Part shown: positions 35,797 through 47,149 of the stretch, in pieces | How positions within the stretch are numbered: position 1 is the first letter of the stretch | How the letters are laid out: every line of letters starts with the position of its first letter | DNA from: Berberis thunbergii | Lineage: Eukaryota > Streptophyta > Magnoliopsida > Ranunculales > Berberidaceae | Assembly (NCBI GenBank): GCA_003290165.1 | Contig: QNQO01000200.1 | Location: 806,001 to 870,000, forward strand | DNA length: 64,000 bases | Reading direction: 5' to 3' | Made by a program: the position numbers and the translations under genes | Notes under the pieces: generated by a model | The model's input: the letters and a program-made list of their open reading frames with translations, nothing else | Databases searched by the model: none | What the model was told of the DNA's origin: nothing

Positions 35797-37935
35797 TTAA
35801 GAGAAATAGTTATAAATAGACGTACACTGGTTTGATGAACTCCCTTCATCTGTTTTGCCATCTTTCGTTGTGGATTTACCTTCATCTATTTTGAATTCCA
35901 AGCGGCCAATTCTGTCCTCCAGTTGTTTAACTTTGCAAATCATTTTCATGACATATCTTGCTCTGTCTCCACACTCTTCAACACTGCTCTTCCAAACATA
36001 ATTTTCTACAACACGTGGGAGCTTACCCAGGATGTAATACAGCATCCCAGCAAATAATCTCTCTAGAAAATCATGTAGATTGTCAAGCGAATCGAAGTCT
36101 ACTATCATGATCATCTTTGCCAGGACATACAATTCAAAACCTCGTAAGTTTTCTTTCTCCGCTGCCTTCATTATTTCTTGGATGATTTGAAGTGTTACAT
36201 GTACGGGAGACTGACCTGATTCTTTGTTACACTTCCCTATTGAAGGTTCAATAATTTTCTTGTAGTACCAGTGGCACTTGAAGTTTGTGGACATCCACAA
36301 ATCTTCTGCGAGCATGAATCGTTTTTCATCTTGAGCATCATTAGCATTGGTGCTCTTCTCTATCAAATAAATGCTCTCATCAATCATATAAACAATATCG
36401 AAGCAGTCATTTAATGCATTCTTCAGAGAACTACTGCATGATGGTATCACAATGTCAACCAATCTTACAAGTACTACCATTGAAAGACACGACACTCTAT
36501 AATGAGACCAACACCGATTTGCATGCACAGATGCTAGAAATTCATATGCTTTGGCGAACTCGGATAACTTTTTTTGACAAAGCTTTCTCTGTCTCAATAA
36601 GAGTTGAATTAGGTCTCGAGGTGGGTTCTTCTTATTTTCATCAACCAACCTTCCCATGTCTTGCACTGCCCTCCGCATTATCCAGTTGACAAACACTTTT
36701 TGACCCTGCGAATATATGGCATTTCTGAAATGTTCTTCCCTAACGGAATTAGGTTCTGTGTCTCTCTGTTTGCCAAGTCGCAGCCACCGAGACACAAGTA
36801 AGATGAAATTGGTAATTGATTCAAACCCCTTGGCCATTTTAATCATTATCCACGTAAGAAGTGCTTCCATTAAACGAAACCCATTGAAATAACATGTGCC
36901 AGATAAAATCCTTGGGAGAGAGTAGAGGTTTTGGTAAACTGTCTCGTAACGCGATTCTCTTGAAGTGTGTTCCTTTGAATCATCGGGATTGGAGTGTTCC
37001 TTTGTATCATCGGGCTTGGAGTGTTCCTTTGTATCATCAGGCTTGGAGTGGCGAACCATGGTGAACCATCGATATCCAATACCCGAAATACCAACTATGA
37101 TCGTCAGAATTTGGATTCCCAGGACCATCTGCATTCCCCATTTAGACTTATAGCTTCTATCACAAGACGTAAACTCAGTAACAACAAATGTTCCTATTGT
37201 AGCTTCTAATAGGGCTAGTGCACAAAGTGTACACATTAGACCTATTGTGGCACAATGAGTAACCAAACCAAGAAGAAATTGGGGGTTACTAGTGTAACCA
37301 AATATGTAAAACCACTCTAACTGATTTAACATTTCATCAGTGGTTTTTGGTGCATTTAAAGATTTCAAATGAGTATTTTTATGCTCATTGAAGGCACCCT
37401 TCCCATAATTGACTTCCAAGCAGACAGTCCACAGCATCAAGAGCAACACAAACATGAAGAACAGGACTACAGAATGCTCCAAAGTAAAAGAAAATATCAC
37501 ACCAGTAAACATCTGTGCAATAACATTGAACTCAACAGCCACAACTAAGATAGTCAAAGAAGCCATATTTTTAATGCTCTCAGGACCTTTCTCAGAACCA
37601 AGAGATGGCATGAAAAAACCCATGGAGATGCATACTAAGACTGTGCCACTAAGTTTACAAAGCTGGTCTTCTGCACTAAGCATTAAGGTTGTCCGATCAG
37701 ATGGGTACCTTGCAGCTAGTGAAACAAGACTCAGTGTAAGGGAGTTGAGAGAAAAGTATTTACATGGTAACCATGGCTTTTGCTTACGAAAACCATTTAA
37801 AATGTCAACAAATATGCAGATTAGACATACCACTGTGAGTGCGGAAATGCCCAGAGCAGATGTGATGCCTTGAGGATAGTACCTGCTCACATCAATGGTT
37901 GTGTTATTCACCGAGACACACCAATGGCTTTCCAT
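35797..37935 (-). CDS. Intact multi-pass membrane protein, unknown function
   Basis: A single uninterrupted 712-codon frame, the only long intact gene in the window. The N-terminal half has about six hydrophobic segments (roughly residues 24-46, 97-110, 125-150, 155-174, 218-248, 265-287). Residues about 296-324 hold three degenerate copies of HSKPDDTKE. The C-terminal half (about 340-712) is soluble, rich in charged residues and Cys, and ends with a Lys/Asp-rich stretch that includes a possible coiled coil (KVKQLEDRIGRLEFKID). It looks like a plant-specific uncharacterised membrane-protein family, but I cannot assign a biochemical role. The start is the first ATG of the frame. A TATA-like TTATAAGTAG lies about 55 bp upstream. 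A truncated paralogue is at 43196-43860. Confidence 0.85.
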   Translation of the reverse strand: MESHWCVSVNNTTIDVSRYYPQGITSALGISALTVVCLICIFVDILNGFRKQKPWLPCKYFSLNSLTLSLVSLAARYPSDRTTLMLSAEDQLCKLSGTVLVCISMGFFMPSLGSEKGPESIKNMASLTILVVAVEFNVIAQMFTGVIFSFTLEHSVVLFFMFVLLLMLWTVCLEVNYGKGAFNEHKNTHLKSLNAPKTTDEMLNQLEWFYIFGYTSNPQFLLGLVTHCATIGLMCTLCALALLEATIGTFVVTEFTSCDRSYKSKWGMQMVLGIQILTIIVGISGIGYRWFTMVRHSKPDDTKEHSKPDDTKEHSNPDDSKEHTSRESRYETVYQNLYSLPRILSGTCYFNGFRLMEALLTWIMIKMAKGFESITNFILLVSRWLRLGKQRDTEPNSVREEHFRNAIYSQGQKVFVNWIMRRAVQDMGRLVDENKKNPPRDLIQLLLRQRKLCQKKLSEFAKAYEFLASVHANRCWSHYRVSCLSMVVLVRLVDIVIPSCSSSLKNALNDCFDIVYMIDESIYLIEKSTNANDAQDEKRFMLAEDLWMSTNFKCHWYYKKIIEPSIGKCNKESGQSPVHVTLQIIQEIMKAAEKENLRGFELYVLAKMIMIVDFDSLDNLHDFLERLFAGMLYYILGKLPRVVENYVWKSSVEECGDRARYVMKMICKVKQLEDRIGRLEFKIDEGKSTTKDGKTDEGSSSNQCTSIYNYFS

Positions 37936-37982
37936 TTTGGTATGTTGTTGTTATGTAGTACTAGTTTTTGTTTATGTCTGTG

Positions 37983-37994
37983 CTACTTATAACA
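37983..37994 (-). promoter_or_regulatory. TATA-like element of membrane-protein gene
   Basis: On the minus strand the sequence reads GTTATAAGTAGC, about 50-60 bp before the ATG at 37935. The position would allow a short leader. Weak evidence, because TATA-like words are common in AT-rich DNA. Confidence 0.3.
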
Positions 37995-37999
37995 GGTTA

Positions 38000-38226
38000 A
38001 AGTTGAAAGCAGTGTCTTGAGGAAGTTAGTTTCACACTCACTTCATGATATGAATCATCGAAACAAGTAAGGAATGCTCTTTGGAGCATATATAGGATCT
38101 GGGTATCATCGTGTTTTCCATGGTAGCATCTGGAAAAGACGAGTTTGCTTTTGTGAATTTTACTTAATCAACCCAGGCTTTTTTTTTTGAAAGCGAGCAT
38201 GGGTTTTGCGGATCTCCAAACATTAT

Positions 38227-38261
<35 letters not shown>

Positions 38262-40884
38262 GCCTTGTATTCCACTCTGGTTCTTATGGCAGATTTTTGC
38301 TGTTTGGGCACACCTTAAGGTCTTGAAGTGCAGCAAAAAATTTCAGTATGGTTTTGGTAGTGCAGGCTTCGATTGGTAGCCATTGTGCTATGTTTGTTTT
38401 CCTAGTGTTAATTCTTTCATTTTTTAAATGTTTTGATTTGGATTTAAAAGTCTGATTTAATAAATAAAAATTAAAAAAAACATTCTAGACCTTTATTTGG
38501 TGTATATTGAATGAGCCCCGATGCGCGCCGTCGCTTATAACCACCCATCCCTTGCTCCCTAGAATTTCTGATATTGAATATATTGCTCTACTATGGAGAT
38601 GTTTCCAATTAATGTCCTCATTCTCATTGTTCCAATCTAGAAATCATAAAAAGATATTTCTATTTGTCTTGGAACTTCTGTGAGGGAATCTATTGATGAG
38701 TTTATTATGTCTTTGCCATTTGTTCATAGGAAATTTGCCACTTTTTTTTGGGTAATTGTTGTGTTGTTCATTTGAATGTGATGAAAAAGGATGAAGATGG
38801 TAACAATGGCTGAAAAAAAAAATTCCTGTGGAAAAAGAAGGGAATCTTTTTGTCTGTGGGCTTTGTACAACAACAATATTCTTCATCAATTTCCTTTCTT
38901 TGTGAACTTGTGCACAACCTTCATCTTTTAAATGCTCTTAACAGTTGATAGTTGATAGTGCCTTCTCTTCCTAAATATATAGATCTTTTGACCAATGAAT
39001 ACATTTAAGAGATCTCTGTTAATCAGTTATAGGTTTGTGAAATAAGGATTGGTTTTAAAATTTAAGTCACCCTTTTCGTGAGATCTTGATACCTTTCATG
39101 GTCAAGAACTTCCTCAAATTTTTTTATCTTGAGAAGTACTTTTGTATGCAATACCACATGAGCATCTTGAATCATAAGGTAAATATAATGTAAAGTAAAC
39201 ATTAAATAAATAAAATTTTCATGTGTAATAATACAATATAAAGTAAGAATACCATTTAAAACTCTTATTTGGTATTCCTAGGATTGTAGTTAATCAGGTT
39301 GTAGTTTTCGTTTTATGTTGGTAATAGTTATTTAGTTATAACATGTTCAAGGTATTAGGCAGTGTTCTAAGGTTAACATCATGGAAATGAAGTCAATTTC
39401 ACAATAAGGAAAATAGGTATTTGCAATTTATTAGCGGTTCTGAAAAAGCCAACTTCAGTATAAACAGTCATGTCACAAATAAATAAAAATTTACATTATG
39501 TTTGCTGCATGCGTATCTTTGTTAGCTTCTATTGATTTTTTTTTCCAATAAAAACTTCAATATAAGACATGTTTTACAATTAGGAGGTACAATTGGGACA
39601 ATTTTTTGAAATATCTCTTTTACACAAATGAATATTGCATAAAACAGAAAATATTGTGATGGTCAAAATACTAAGCTATTGGAACCAAACTTAGACTTTA
39701 TGTCCTAACAAATAGAATCTATGTACTGGTACGATAAAGCAAAAACTTGCCTGAAAAACGTTAAAGAACACAAAAGAGAAAGATTAAATGTAAAGAAAAA
39801 GCAGGGACAATCTCTTTATACCAAGTTATGTATCCTATGCAGTCATAGTAAAGAAATAGCATTTCTTAGGTGTTTTTTTTTTTTTTGTTGGAGTGTTAGG
39901 TGATCAACACTCTGATTGTTTGAACATGTTGGACTCATATGCTTCTGATGAGAAGAAAAAAAAATGTCATCCAGTTTGAAACGGTCCACTTCCGATTTGG
40001 AACCAAAGTTGGAATGAAAAAAAATGTCACTTCAGAGACACAATTTGCTTAAATGATTATTTTCACCTTTCCCTTTACCATAGAATTCCAGCAAGTTTAT
40101 CATCTAATGATGAACATATCTTAATTATCATATAGCTGGGAGTCACTGATACAGTAGTATGGTTAAATATTCAACCCTTTGAGCATTAGGATCTGGTTAT
40201 CAGTGTGTTTTGCATGGAAACACCTAAAGAAGACAATAACTTGCTTTTACAGATATTTTGTTGGTATATCAAGTAATCAACTAGGCTTTTTTTTGGAATT
40301 TTTGTTTGTTCACTTTCGGATTTTTATTTTATTTTCCATTTCTATTTGGTCTATTTCAGAACTTTTTCCATGTTTGCATAACTGTGCTCTGCAAATGTTC
40401 ATTGAAATGGAATAGCTTGGGCTAATATCTAGCCCAAAGTCTGCCAGGCCTAGAAAATAGGCAAGCTCATGCAAACTCGGATCTATCTTTGCCTGACCTG
40501 ATTTCTATGCACTAGGTTTTCCCTTCTTTCTTTACTTGTTTGTTAAGATGTTAAGGATTGAAAGCCCGGAAATGTCTCAGTATTTTCAACTATGCATGGA
40601 AGCTATGCAATTGGCCTAGCCTGGTTACTTCTTTGTTCTAGGTTGGGCTCAAATAACAGCCTGGTCTATACTATATTCATTCCAATGATCAGATTCCTCA
40701 GCATCAAATTTGACACCTTACTGTTGAAGCCTTTGGACATTTTAAGCACCCATTGACATCCAAAACTATCATATTCATAAGAAGAGATAGTTTTCTAATT
40801 ACTAGACTGTTCAGTTCTAGCATTACCTTGAAGATCAAATATGAAAGGACAAAAGATTTCCCAATTGGAATTTAGTGGAGCTAT
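38000..40884. other. Intergenic DNA with TAA microsatellite
   Basis: No gene recognised over about 2.9 kb. A TAA/AAT trinucleotide repeat of about 11 units lies at 38228-38262. Short T and A runs are scattered. Confidence 0.5.
38228..38262. repeat. (TAA)n microsatellite
   Basis: About eleven uninterrupted trinucleotide units. Confidence 0.9.
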
Positions 40885-41395
40885 ATGGTGAGGACTGAGG
40901 AGATCATAAGTCAATACGAAATTTCTAACCATATGGACAACTACATAGGTAAAGCCATGGGTGGAACAGATGTCAAAATAGGGAAGGATACACTAGAACA
41001 ATTTAAGTCTGACTATTTGGGTGTTGATTATTCAAATAGTGAGGTCGATAAAGCGATCGAGAAGCATCTGGCTGAGGTTGCAGGGAATGAACAGATTGTT
41101 CAAAGCTGTGAGGAACACGTTATTGAAGTGGGACGAGAGATGATTGCTGGAAGACAGGGGGAAGAACAAACAAAGTCTCCAAGAACCCCAATCCAAATGG
41201 TTTATACCTCAATCCCTTTCTAAGGTTAAGCATCTTTTGAAAATGATAGAAGAATGTGACAATGGGGATGAAGTTAGCAATGCTATGAAGGAAACAATAA
41301 AAAGATTGGGTAGGGATATGATGAAGGAAAAATTCACCAAAATAAAAGTTCTATTTGAAAAGGAAGCAACTATATGTGGGTTAAAACACTATTGA
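40885..41395 (+). pseudogene. Hypothetical acidic helical protein, frameshifted
   Basis: Two overlapping plus-strand frames, 40885-41223 and 41144-41395, each look protein-like and adjoin. The first runs from MVRTEEIISQYEI through HLAEVAGNEQIVQ, and the second continues with VKHLLKMIEECDNGDEVS and MKETIKRLGRDMM. A single-base shift between about 41144 and 41223 would join them into roughly 160-170 residues of Glu/Lys-rich helix. The family is not recognised. It may be a frameshifted gene or a captured exon. Confidence 0.45.
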
Positions 41396-43195
41396 AGATG
41401 AATGTGAAGTTATCACAACTCAATCACTTGAGAAAGACGAACCTCAAAGATCTTCTCAAAGCAAAAGGGCAAATCTAAATTCAGGTAATTGATGACGATA
41501 ATACATATAGGATGCATATGTCTACTGAAATCTTGTATGGAGAGCTAGCATTCAGTGGTTTCTCTGTCATGGTTCATTGCTCTCATGCTCTATACGTCGA
41601 CTTCTCTTACATCTTGAGCTTCACATTATGTATGAATCAAGTTATAAGGGTGATTAAAGAATTGATTGATGTTTATGAGAGAGTAAAGTTATGGCAAATG
41701 CACCAAGCAACCACTTTTGTAGCAGACCACTTTAACTAACCAACTTGGAGACCGTTGAATTAGAACTAATTAGGTTCTTCGTTGGGATTTTGAAGCAATT
41801 TTATGTTGATGTTGATGATGTAACGAGTGGATATTTGAGCGATTGTAATGTTAATCATCCTTTTTATTATTATTATTATTATTAATATAAGGTTTTGGGA
41901 ATCCTCAAACCCTACTCACTTTCCAAAAAAAAAACCATAAGTGAAAACCAAAGTTAAGTGGAACCTTCTCCATTAAGAAATTCAATTGTGTTTGGTGGAT
42001 GTGTGATAATAGTATAGTATGAAGGAGTGAGGTAGAATTATCAGTTGCTTGGATTTAAAACCTCTTATATTTGGGTATAGATGAAGCAGGGCTGCTAGAT
42101 TTTCTTTCAGAATGGCCTCTCCAACTGAGCTTAGCTTGGATGTTGGAATTGACACCTTAATTTGTTTGTTTCGGCATTCCAGGTCTGCTTATCTGATTCA
42201 ATATATTGTCTTGTTTTCAGTTATCATTTAGAGAAGTCTGTCAAATTTTGGGTAAAGAATGATACATTTTCTATATTTTTGGTGGTTTCATTGTGTTAAT
42301 TTCTATCTAAAGTATCAAGTATCTATAAAAATTAAAATGCAGGGTAATATATGTATTTGGTATTCTGTTTGTTGCTTGTTTTTGTGTTTTCAAATAAGCA
42401 AATCTGAAGCAATTGCAAATGACTGTTGAAAAGTGTCGAGTTTGGCATTTTAAGAAAGGAAAGCATTGGAACTGATAATTGTAACATTTAATCTATATCC
42501 TCTTTCAGCATTATAAATTCGGCGAGTCATCTCATAATTATACGTGACAAGTCTACCAAATAAACTAAAAACAGAGCATAATCTCTCAAAAATGTATACC
42601 AATTGAAATAGGGAATTCCATAAACATTCAGCAAGTCATCTTCATATTATATCTTGAAAAATCTATGAAAGAAACTAAAACAACCCATAATCTTTATCTC
42701 TAAAAAAAATGAATGAAATAGGGAATCTACATTGATTCAGAAGACATTGACCAATATGAGGGATCAATTCACCTTTGTCAAGTTGAACGCCCTTGCAGAG
42801 TTGGTTGCCTTCAGAAACCTTCTTTTATTGTATTCCTGCAAAAAAAATTGAATCAGATTATACTTATGTTTTATGGTAATAAGATGACTTTTGATCAAAA
42901 CATCTTAACAAATTTTCATAGAGGATATGTAACCTGAAACCAATTTTGACTTCCATTCATTGAATTCAACATCAACATGTCAGGCTTTGCATAACTAGAA
43001 ATCATCAATTGGTCTAACTATATAGGCTTATAGATCATCTACAAGTAAAGTTCATGAACCTTAGGGAAGAGAATACATAGGTAAATCCAATTACACTGCT
43101 TTGATGATTCCTTGGTGATGATCAAACACTTTCAGTTAATGCTTGTACTAGAACTGCCTTCATCTAGTTCATTCCTTCGGGATTAAGGGTTAGGT
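41396..43195. other. Intergenic DNA with TTA microsatellite
   Basis: No gene recognised. A TTA/TAT repeat lies at 41862-41886. The segment at about 42530-42870 resembles the 3' flank of the membrane-protein gene (35330-35570). Confidence 0.45.
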
Positions 43196-43860
43196 TTATC
43201 AAACTTCGTTCGTCCAATTCTAGCCTCTAGTTGCTGAACTTTGCAAATTAGTTTCATGATATATTTTGCTCTGTCTCCACACTTCAACACTGCTCTTGAA
43301 AACATAGTATTTGATAACATATGGGAGCTTGAGCATAAAGAAACACAACATGTCAACAAAACAATATCTCCAAAATTTCGTTTAGCTCATCGAGCAAATC
43401 AAAGCCTTTGATCTTGATGATTTTTGCCATGACATACAAATCAAAACCTCGTAAACTTTCTTTCTTGGATGTCTTCATTATTTCATCAATTATCCTGAGT
43501 GTTGCATCTACTGGAGCTTGGTTTGATTGTTTGTCACACCATACTGAAGGCTCAATGATTTTCTTGTATAACCAGTGGCACCTGAAGTTTGTGCACATCC
43601 ATATATGCTCTGCAAACTTGAGTCTTTTTTCATGTTGGGTGCTATCGATGTTGGTGCTTGTCGATCAAGTAAGTGCTCTTATCAGCCAAATAAATTATAT
43701 CGAAACATTCAATTAATGCAACTATTAGAGTACTACTACAAGGTGGTATCACAACCTGTACCGATCTTACGAGTGCTACCATTGAAATACATGATACTTA
43801 TACAAGATCTTCAACAAATGATTCCTCTTCTGTAGGTCTCCTTGACAAGAGTTGAATCAG
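43196..43860 (-). pseudogene. Truncated paralogue of the 35797-37935 gene
   Basis: The minus strand carries the C-terminal part of the membrane-protein family. It matches the block around KKIIEPS (here TNFRCHWLYKKIIEPSV, frame 43353-43598), then KESLRGFDLYVMAKII, then KLICKVQQLEARIGR and NELDEGSSS near 43160-43250, with frameshifts between. Upstream it reaches only the DLIQLL block (about 43850). The whole membrane half is missing, and a Copia LTR starts at 43915. Together with 3' flank similarity, this indicates a local duplication of the gene followed by truncation and decay. Confidence 0.8.
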
Positions 43861-43914
43861 GTCTTGCTGGGTTGGATCCATCCCATTAGGGTGGACCAGG
43901 CCTTGTGTGCCTCA

Positions 43915-44433
43915 TGTTAGTGAAAGAAGAAAATAAATAGAAAGCAGCCATAGCTGCTTCAATATAACAGAGCGTGTATGCTGTAATGTGCGGCAGTGTG
44001 TGCTTAGCTTACCTCCATTGAGACAGAAGAAAGAACGGAAGGAGGAGTTGATTGTTGGGGTTTGATTGAAGTCACAATAGTGCTTTGTATCCCCTTTTTT
44101 GCCGGATTTTGTTGCCGATTGTTTCGGTGGATTCCCTCATTGCTTGGGAAGTTAGTTGAAGCTCTTGTGAGGTAACCATTATATTGTTCATTGTATTCCT
44201 CAAGCATTGGGTAAAAGGCTTGAGCAAAACATTGTATTTTTTTTATTATTAATTAATGGATTTATCGGATTTGCCCCGTGGAACCCTTCACCTTGAGGGG
44301 ATATCCACGTATATCTTGGTATCCTTTATTTTGCATGGATTATTTGCTTGCATTGAATATTTTTTTGGTGATATTACTTGGTTATTCCATTGATAGAGTC
44401 TCTTTGTAGTTATTTGCGTTGTTTTCCTTAACA
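43915..44433 (+). repeat. 5' LTR of split Copia element
   Basis: Begins TGTTAGTGAAAG and ends TTTTCCTTAACA. It shares long blocks with the 3' LTR, for example GCTTCAATATAACAGAG and TGCGGCAGTGTGTGCTT. The two LTRs have clearly diverged, so the insertion is not recent. Confidence 0.85.
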
Positions 44434-45165
44434 AAATTGTATCAGAGCAATTGTTGGGAGATTGTTAGAGGTGGAATTGACATAGAAAATAACAAAAGAA
44501 TGATGATTAGCCTTAATGTCTCTAATTATTTGATATGGAAAGCAAAGATGGAAGATATTTTATATTGCAAGGATTTGTATGCTCAAACTGAAAGGGATAA
44601 CGCCAAACCAAAGAATGTGTCTGAAGATGAGTGGAAGAAATTAAATAGATAATTCATTTTCCATATTAGGCAATGATTAGATGATACAATATTTCACCAT
44701 ATTCCGCTGTGACGTCTGTCCGATCTCTTTGACTAAACTCCAAAATTTGTATGAAAGAAAAATCGTTGCGAACAAGGCCTTCTTGATTAGAAAGTTGGTG
44801 AATCTGAAATTCAAGGAAAGTAGTTCTACTAATGAGCACTTGAATGAGGTGCAAAGTATAGTGAATCATTTGTCAAATATGAAGATTTGTGTTAGATGAT
44901 GAAATGCAAACATTGTTACTTCTCAGCTCATTACCAGATAGTTGGAAAACGTTGGTGGTGTCTGCTAGTAATTCGACACCAATGGACAACTTACCATAGA
45001 GTTGGTTACTAGTAGCTTACTCAATGAAGAGACTAAAAGGAAGTCTGTAGATACTGATCAATCCCAAACACTTGTAACTAAAAACAGATGGGAAGACAAC
45101 TATAAGAAATATCATGGTCATGATAAAAGTTGTAATAAGTCAAGACGGAGATCAAAGTTAAGTGA
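44419..45165 (+). pseudogene. Copia gag, N-terminal part
   Basis: Plus-strand segments MISLNVSNYLIWKAKMEDIL and, after stops and shifts, LTKLQNLYERKIVANKAFL and NEHLNEVQSIVNHLSNMKI match the Copia gag region (UBN2-type). The frame breaks at about 44650 and again near 44895. It runs to a basic segment (CNKSRRRSKLSD) where the CACTA element is inserted, and resumes at 56249. Confidence 0.8.
44437..44448 (+). other. Primer-binding site (tRNA-Met type)
   Basis: TTGTATCAGAGC, one base from the canonical TGGTATCAGAGC complementary to plant initiator tRNA-Met, three bases after the LTR. Confidence 0.8.
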
Positions 45166-45390
45166 CACTACACCAAAAGGGTTGATTAGCTACACAGGGG
45201 TGGCCACGGTTCTAAGCCGTTGGTGTGTTTGCCACAGCTAAAAACTGTGGCTATAGTGCCCAACGGCTTAAAACCATGGCTAAAAAAAGGCTTGGCCACG
45301 GTTCTAAACCATTGGTGTGTTTGCCACGGCTAAAAACCGTGGCTATAGTGACCCACGGCTTAAAACCGTTGCAAAGGTGCACGTGTGTTG
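45166..45390. repeat. CACTA 2 left terminus and subterminal repeats
   Basis: Contains GGCCACGGTTCTAAGCCGTTGG, CACAGCTAAAAACTGTGGC, GGCCACGGTTCTAAACCATTGG, CCACGGCTAAAAACCGTGGC and CCACGGCTTAAAACCGTTGC in direct succession. Each unit is a near palindrome around AAAA. Confidence 0.85.
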
Positions 45391-45657
45391 CACGTGGACC
45401 TGTGGAGAAGTAGGTCGAAGGCTCGCGGGCGAAATTTTGGGAAAAAAATTTGCTTCCCGCGTTCCCGCTCCATCTCCCCCTTTTCTCAACCCTTTGCTTC
45501 TCCATCTCCCCCTTTTCAACCCTTTGTGAAAAAAACCCTAAAATTTCAAGGAGAGGGAAAGAGAGAAGGAGAAGGAGAAGGAAAGAGAGAGGGAGAAGTC
45601 GAGCAACCCAAGCAGTCAGAAGAAACAGAGACCAAACAACAACAGTCATTACCAGCC

Positions 45658-46515
45658 ATGGCTGCAGCACTCGCCATGGAAGGAACAGTTGTAACAGCAC
45701 TGCGTTCAGTGATGCAAAGGGTGCAACAAGCGGCGGAGAAATCTGGGCGAAGAGCCGATCAAGTCAGAGTGGTGAGTGTGAGCAAGACCAAGCCATTCTC
45801 CCTCATTCGCCAAGTCTATGATGCTGGGCATGTTTTGGTGAAAACTATGTACAGGAGTTCATTGAAAAGGCACCCCAGGTCTTCTTCTTCTCCTTCTCTA
45901 TTACCCCTTTCTATGTCTCTCTATTGCTTGGTTAGGTTTGGGTTCCATTTCTCTGTAAGTTGCAAATTGGGTGATTTGATCGAATGGGTTAGTTGGAATG
46001 TTGGAAGAGATGCAAACCCAGTGCTGGAAAGAAGGTTAGATCTTCTCTCTTTATTTATTTTCAAGTTTTAATTTTTTTAGGACTATTTGGGTGTAATATT
46101 TTTGTTCTAATTGTTGTTATTTGTTTCAGATTTTGGAGAAGTTGTTGAAGAGGAGTGGAAAGCTTAAAGGTTTTGTCCTTGTCTCTCTCTTTCTCTTGTT
46201 CTTTCTCCACTGAATGTTTGTTTTCATGCTTTGTGCATTGCTTTTTGTTTAAAATTAGAATTTGGGTATATTTCAATTTGTAAAATTGATCAATCTGTAC
46301 CCTTGGTTTTTTGGGGTTCTTGTTTAGTTGTTAAAGCTTAATGGGGTTTTTTTTTTTTTTTTGTATGAAAGTGATTTGATCTTGTTTGGGTTGTTTGTTT
46401 TTGTGATTAGAAGACCAAGCCAGTCTCCCTCATTCGCCAAGTCTATGATGATATTGCTGGGCATCGATGTTTTGGCGAAAAATATGTGCAGGAGTTAATT
46501 GAAAAGGCACCCCAG
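45658..46515 (+). pseudogene. YggS/PLPBP (pyridoxal-phosphate homeostasis) fragment
   Basis: From ATG at 45658 the sequence encodes MAAALAMEGTVVTALRSVMQ and RVVSVSKTKPFSLIRQVYDAG, the N-terminus of the YggS/PROSC family. These are single-domain proteins that bind pyridoxal 5'-phosphate through a Lys in the SKTKP motif, here Lys43. A frameshift follows GH; the shifted frame continues CFGENYVQEFIEKAPQ to 45878. A second copy of the same exon, from KTKPVSLIRQVYDD to 46515, keeps the frame (AGHRCFGEKYVQELIEKAPQ) and is followed by the same intron start. The rest of the barrel is absent. The CT- and GA-rich sequence before the ATG (about 45450-45600) looks like captured leader. Confidence 0.85.
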
Positions 46516-47140
46516 GTCTTCTTCTTCTCCTTCTCTATTACCCCTTTCTCTGTCTCTCTATTGCTTGGTTTGGTTTGGGTTCCATTTCTCTGTAAGTACA
46601 CAAACATTATAGCTCTTGAAGGAAATGAAGAAGCTCAAACCAGAGGTGTAATAGGTGTTGGTGGTATTTTTTTCAGGAATAGGTGTAATTATGGGCTCAT
46701 AGGCCTCTATGACTCATTACTCTGCACCCCATTATAAAAACTGTGACTCCGTCACTGAGAATATTGATATGTTCTGGTTGCAATTTTCAGATCCACAACC
46801 AAGTCATACACAAAAGTGGTGCATGAGAGCATATCACAACACAGAGGGATGTGGGGTTCACAGCTTTTGTTGTTGGTGGTGGTGGGTGCTCTAAACAACA
46901 AATTTGAAGGGATTTAATTCCCCTTTGTATCCCAGGTAATATTATCATTTTGTAATATTTTTGCATTTAATTCAAATTTTATAAATTTGTCTAAAACCAA
47001 ATGCATGGTTTCATTGATTTTATTAGGGTCAAGGTTCATTCCCATAATTCTTCATCATCTTCAAATGGTCGAATCATGTTAGCATGATAAAGTAGAAATG
47101 GATCTTCATCCCACTCACATAAAGCCCTTTCATTTTTATT
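46516..47140. other. CACTA 2 interior, unidentified
   Basis: Includes the intron sequence shared by both YggS exon copies (to about 46594) and then no recognisable exon. Confidence 0.4.
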
Positions 47141-47149
47141 TGTTACTTA

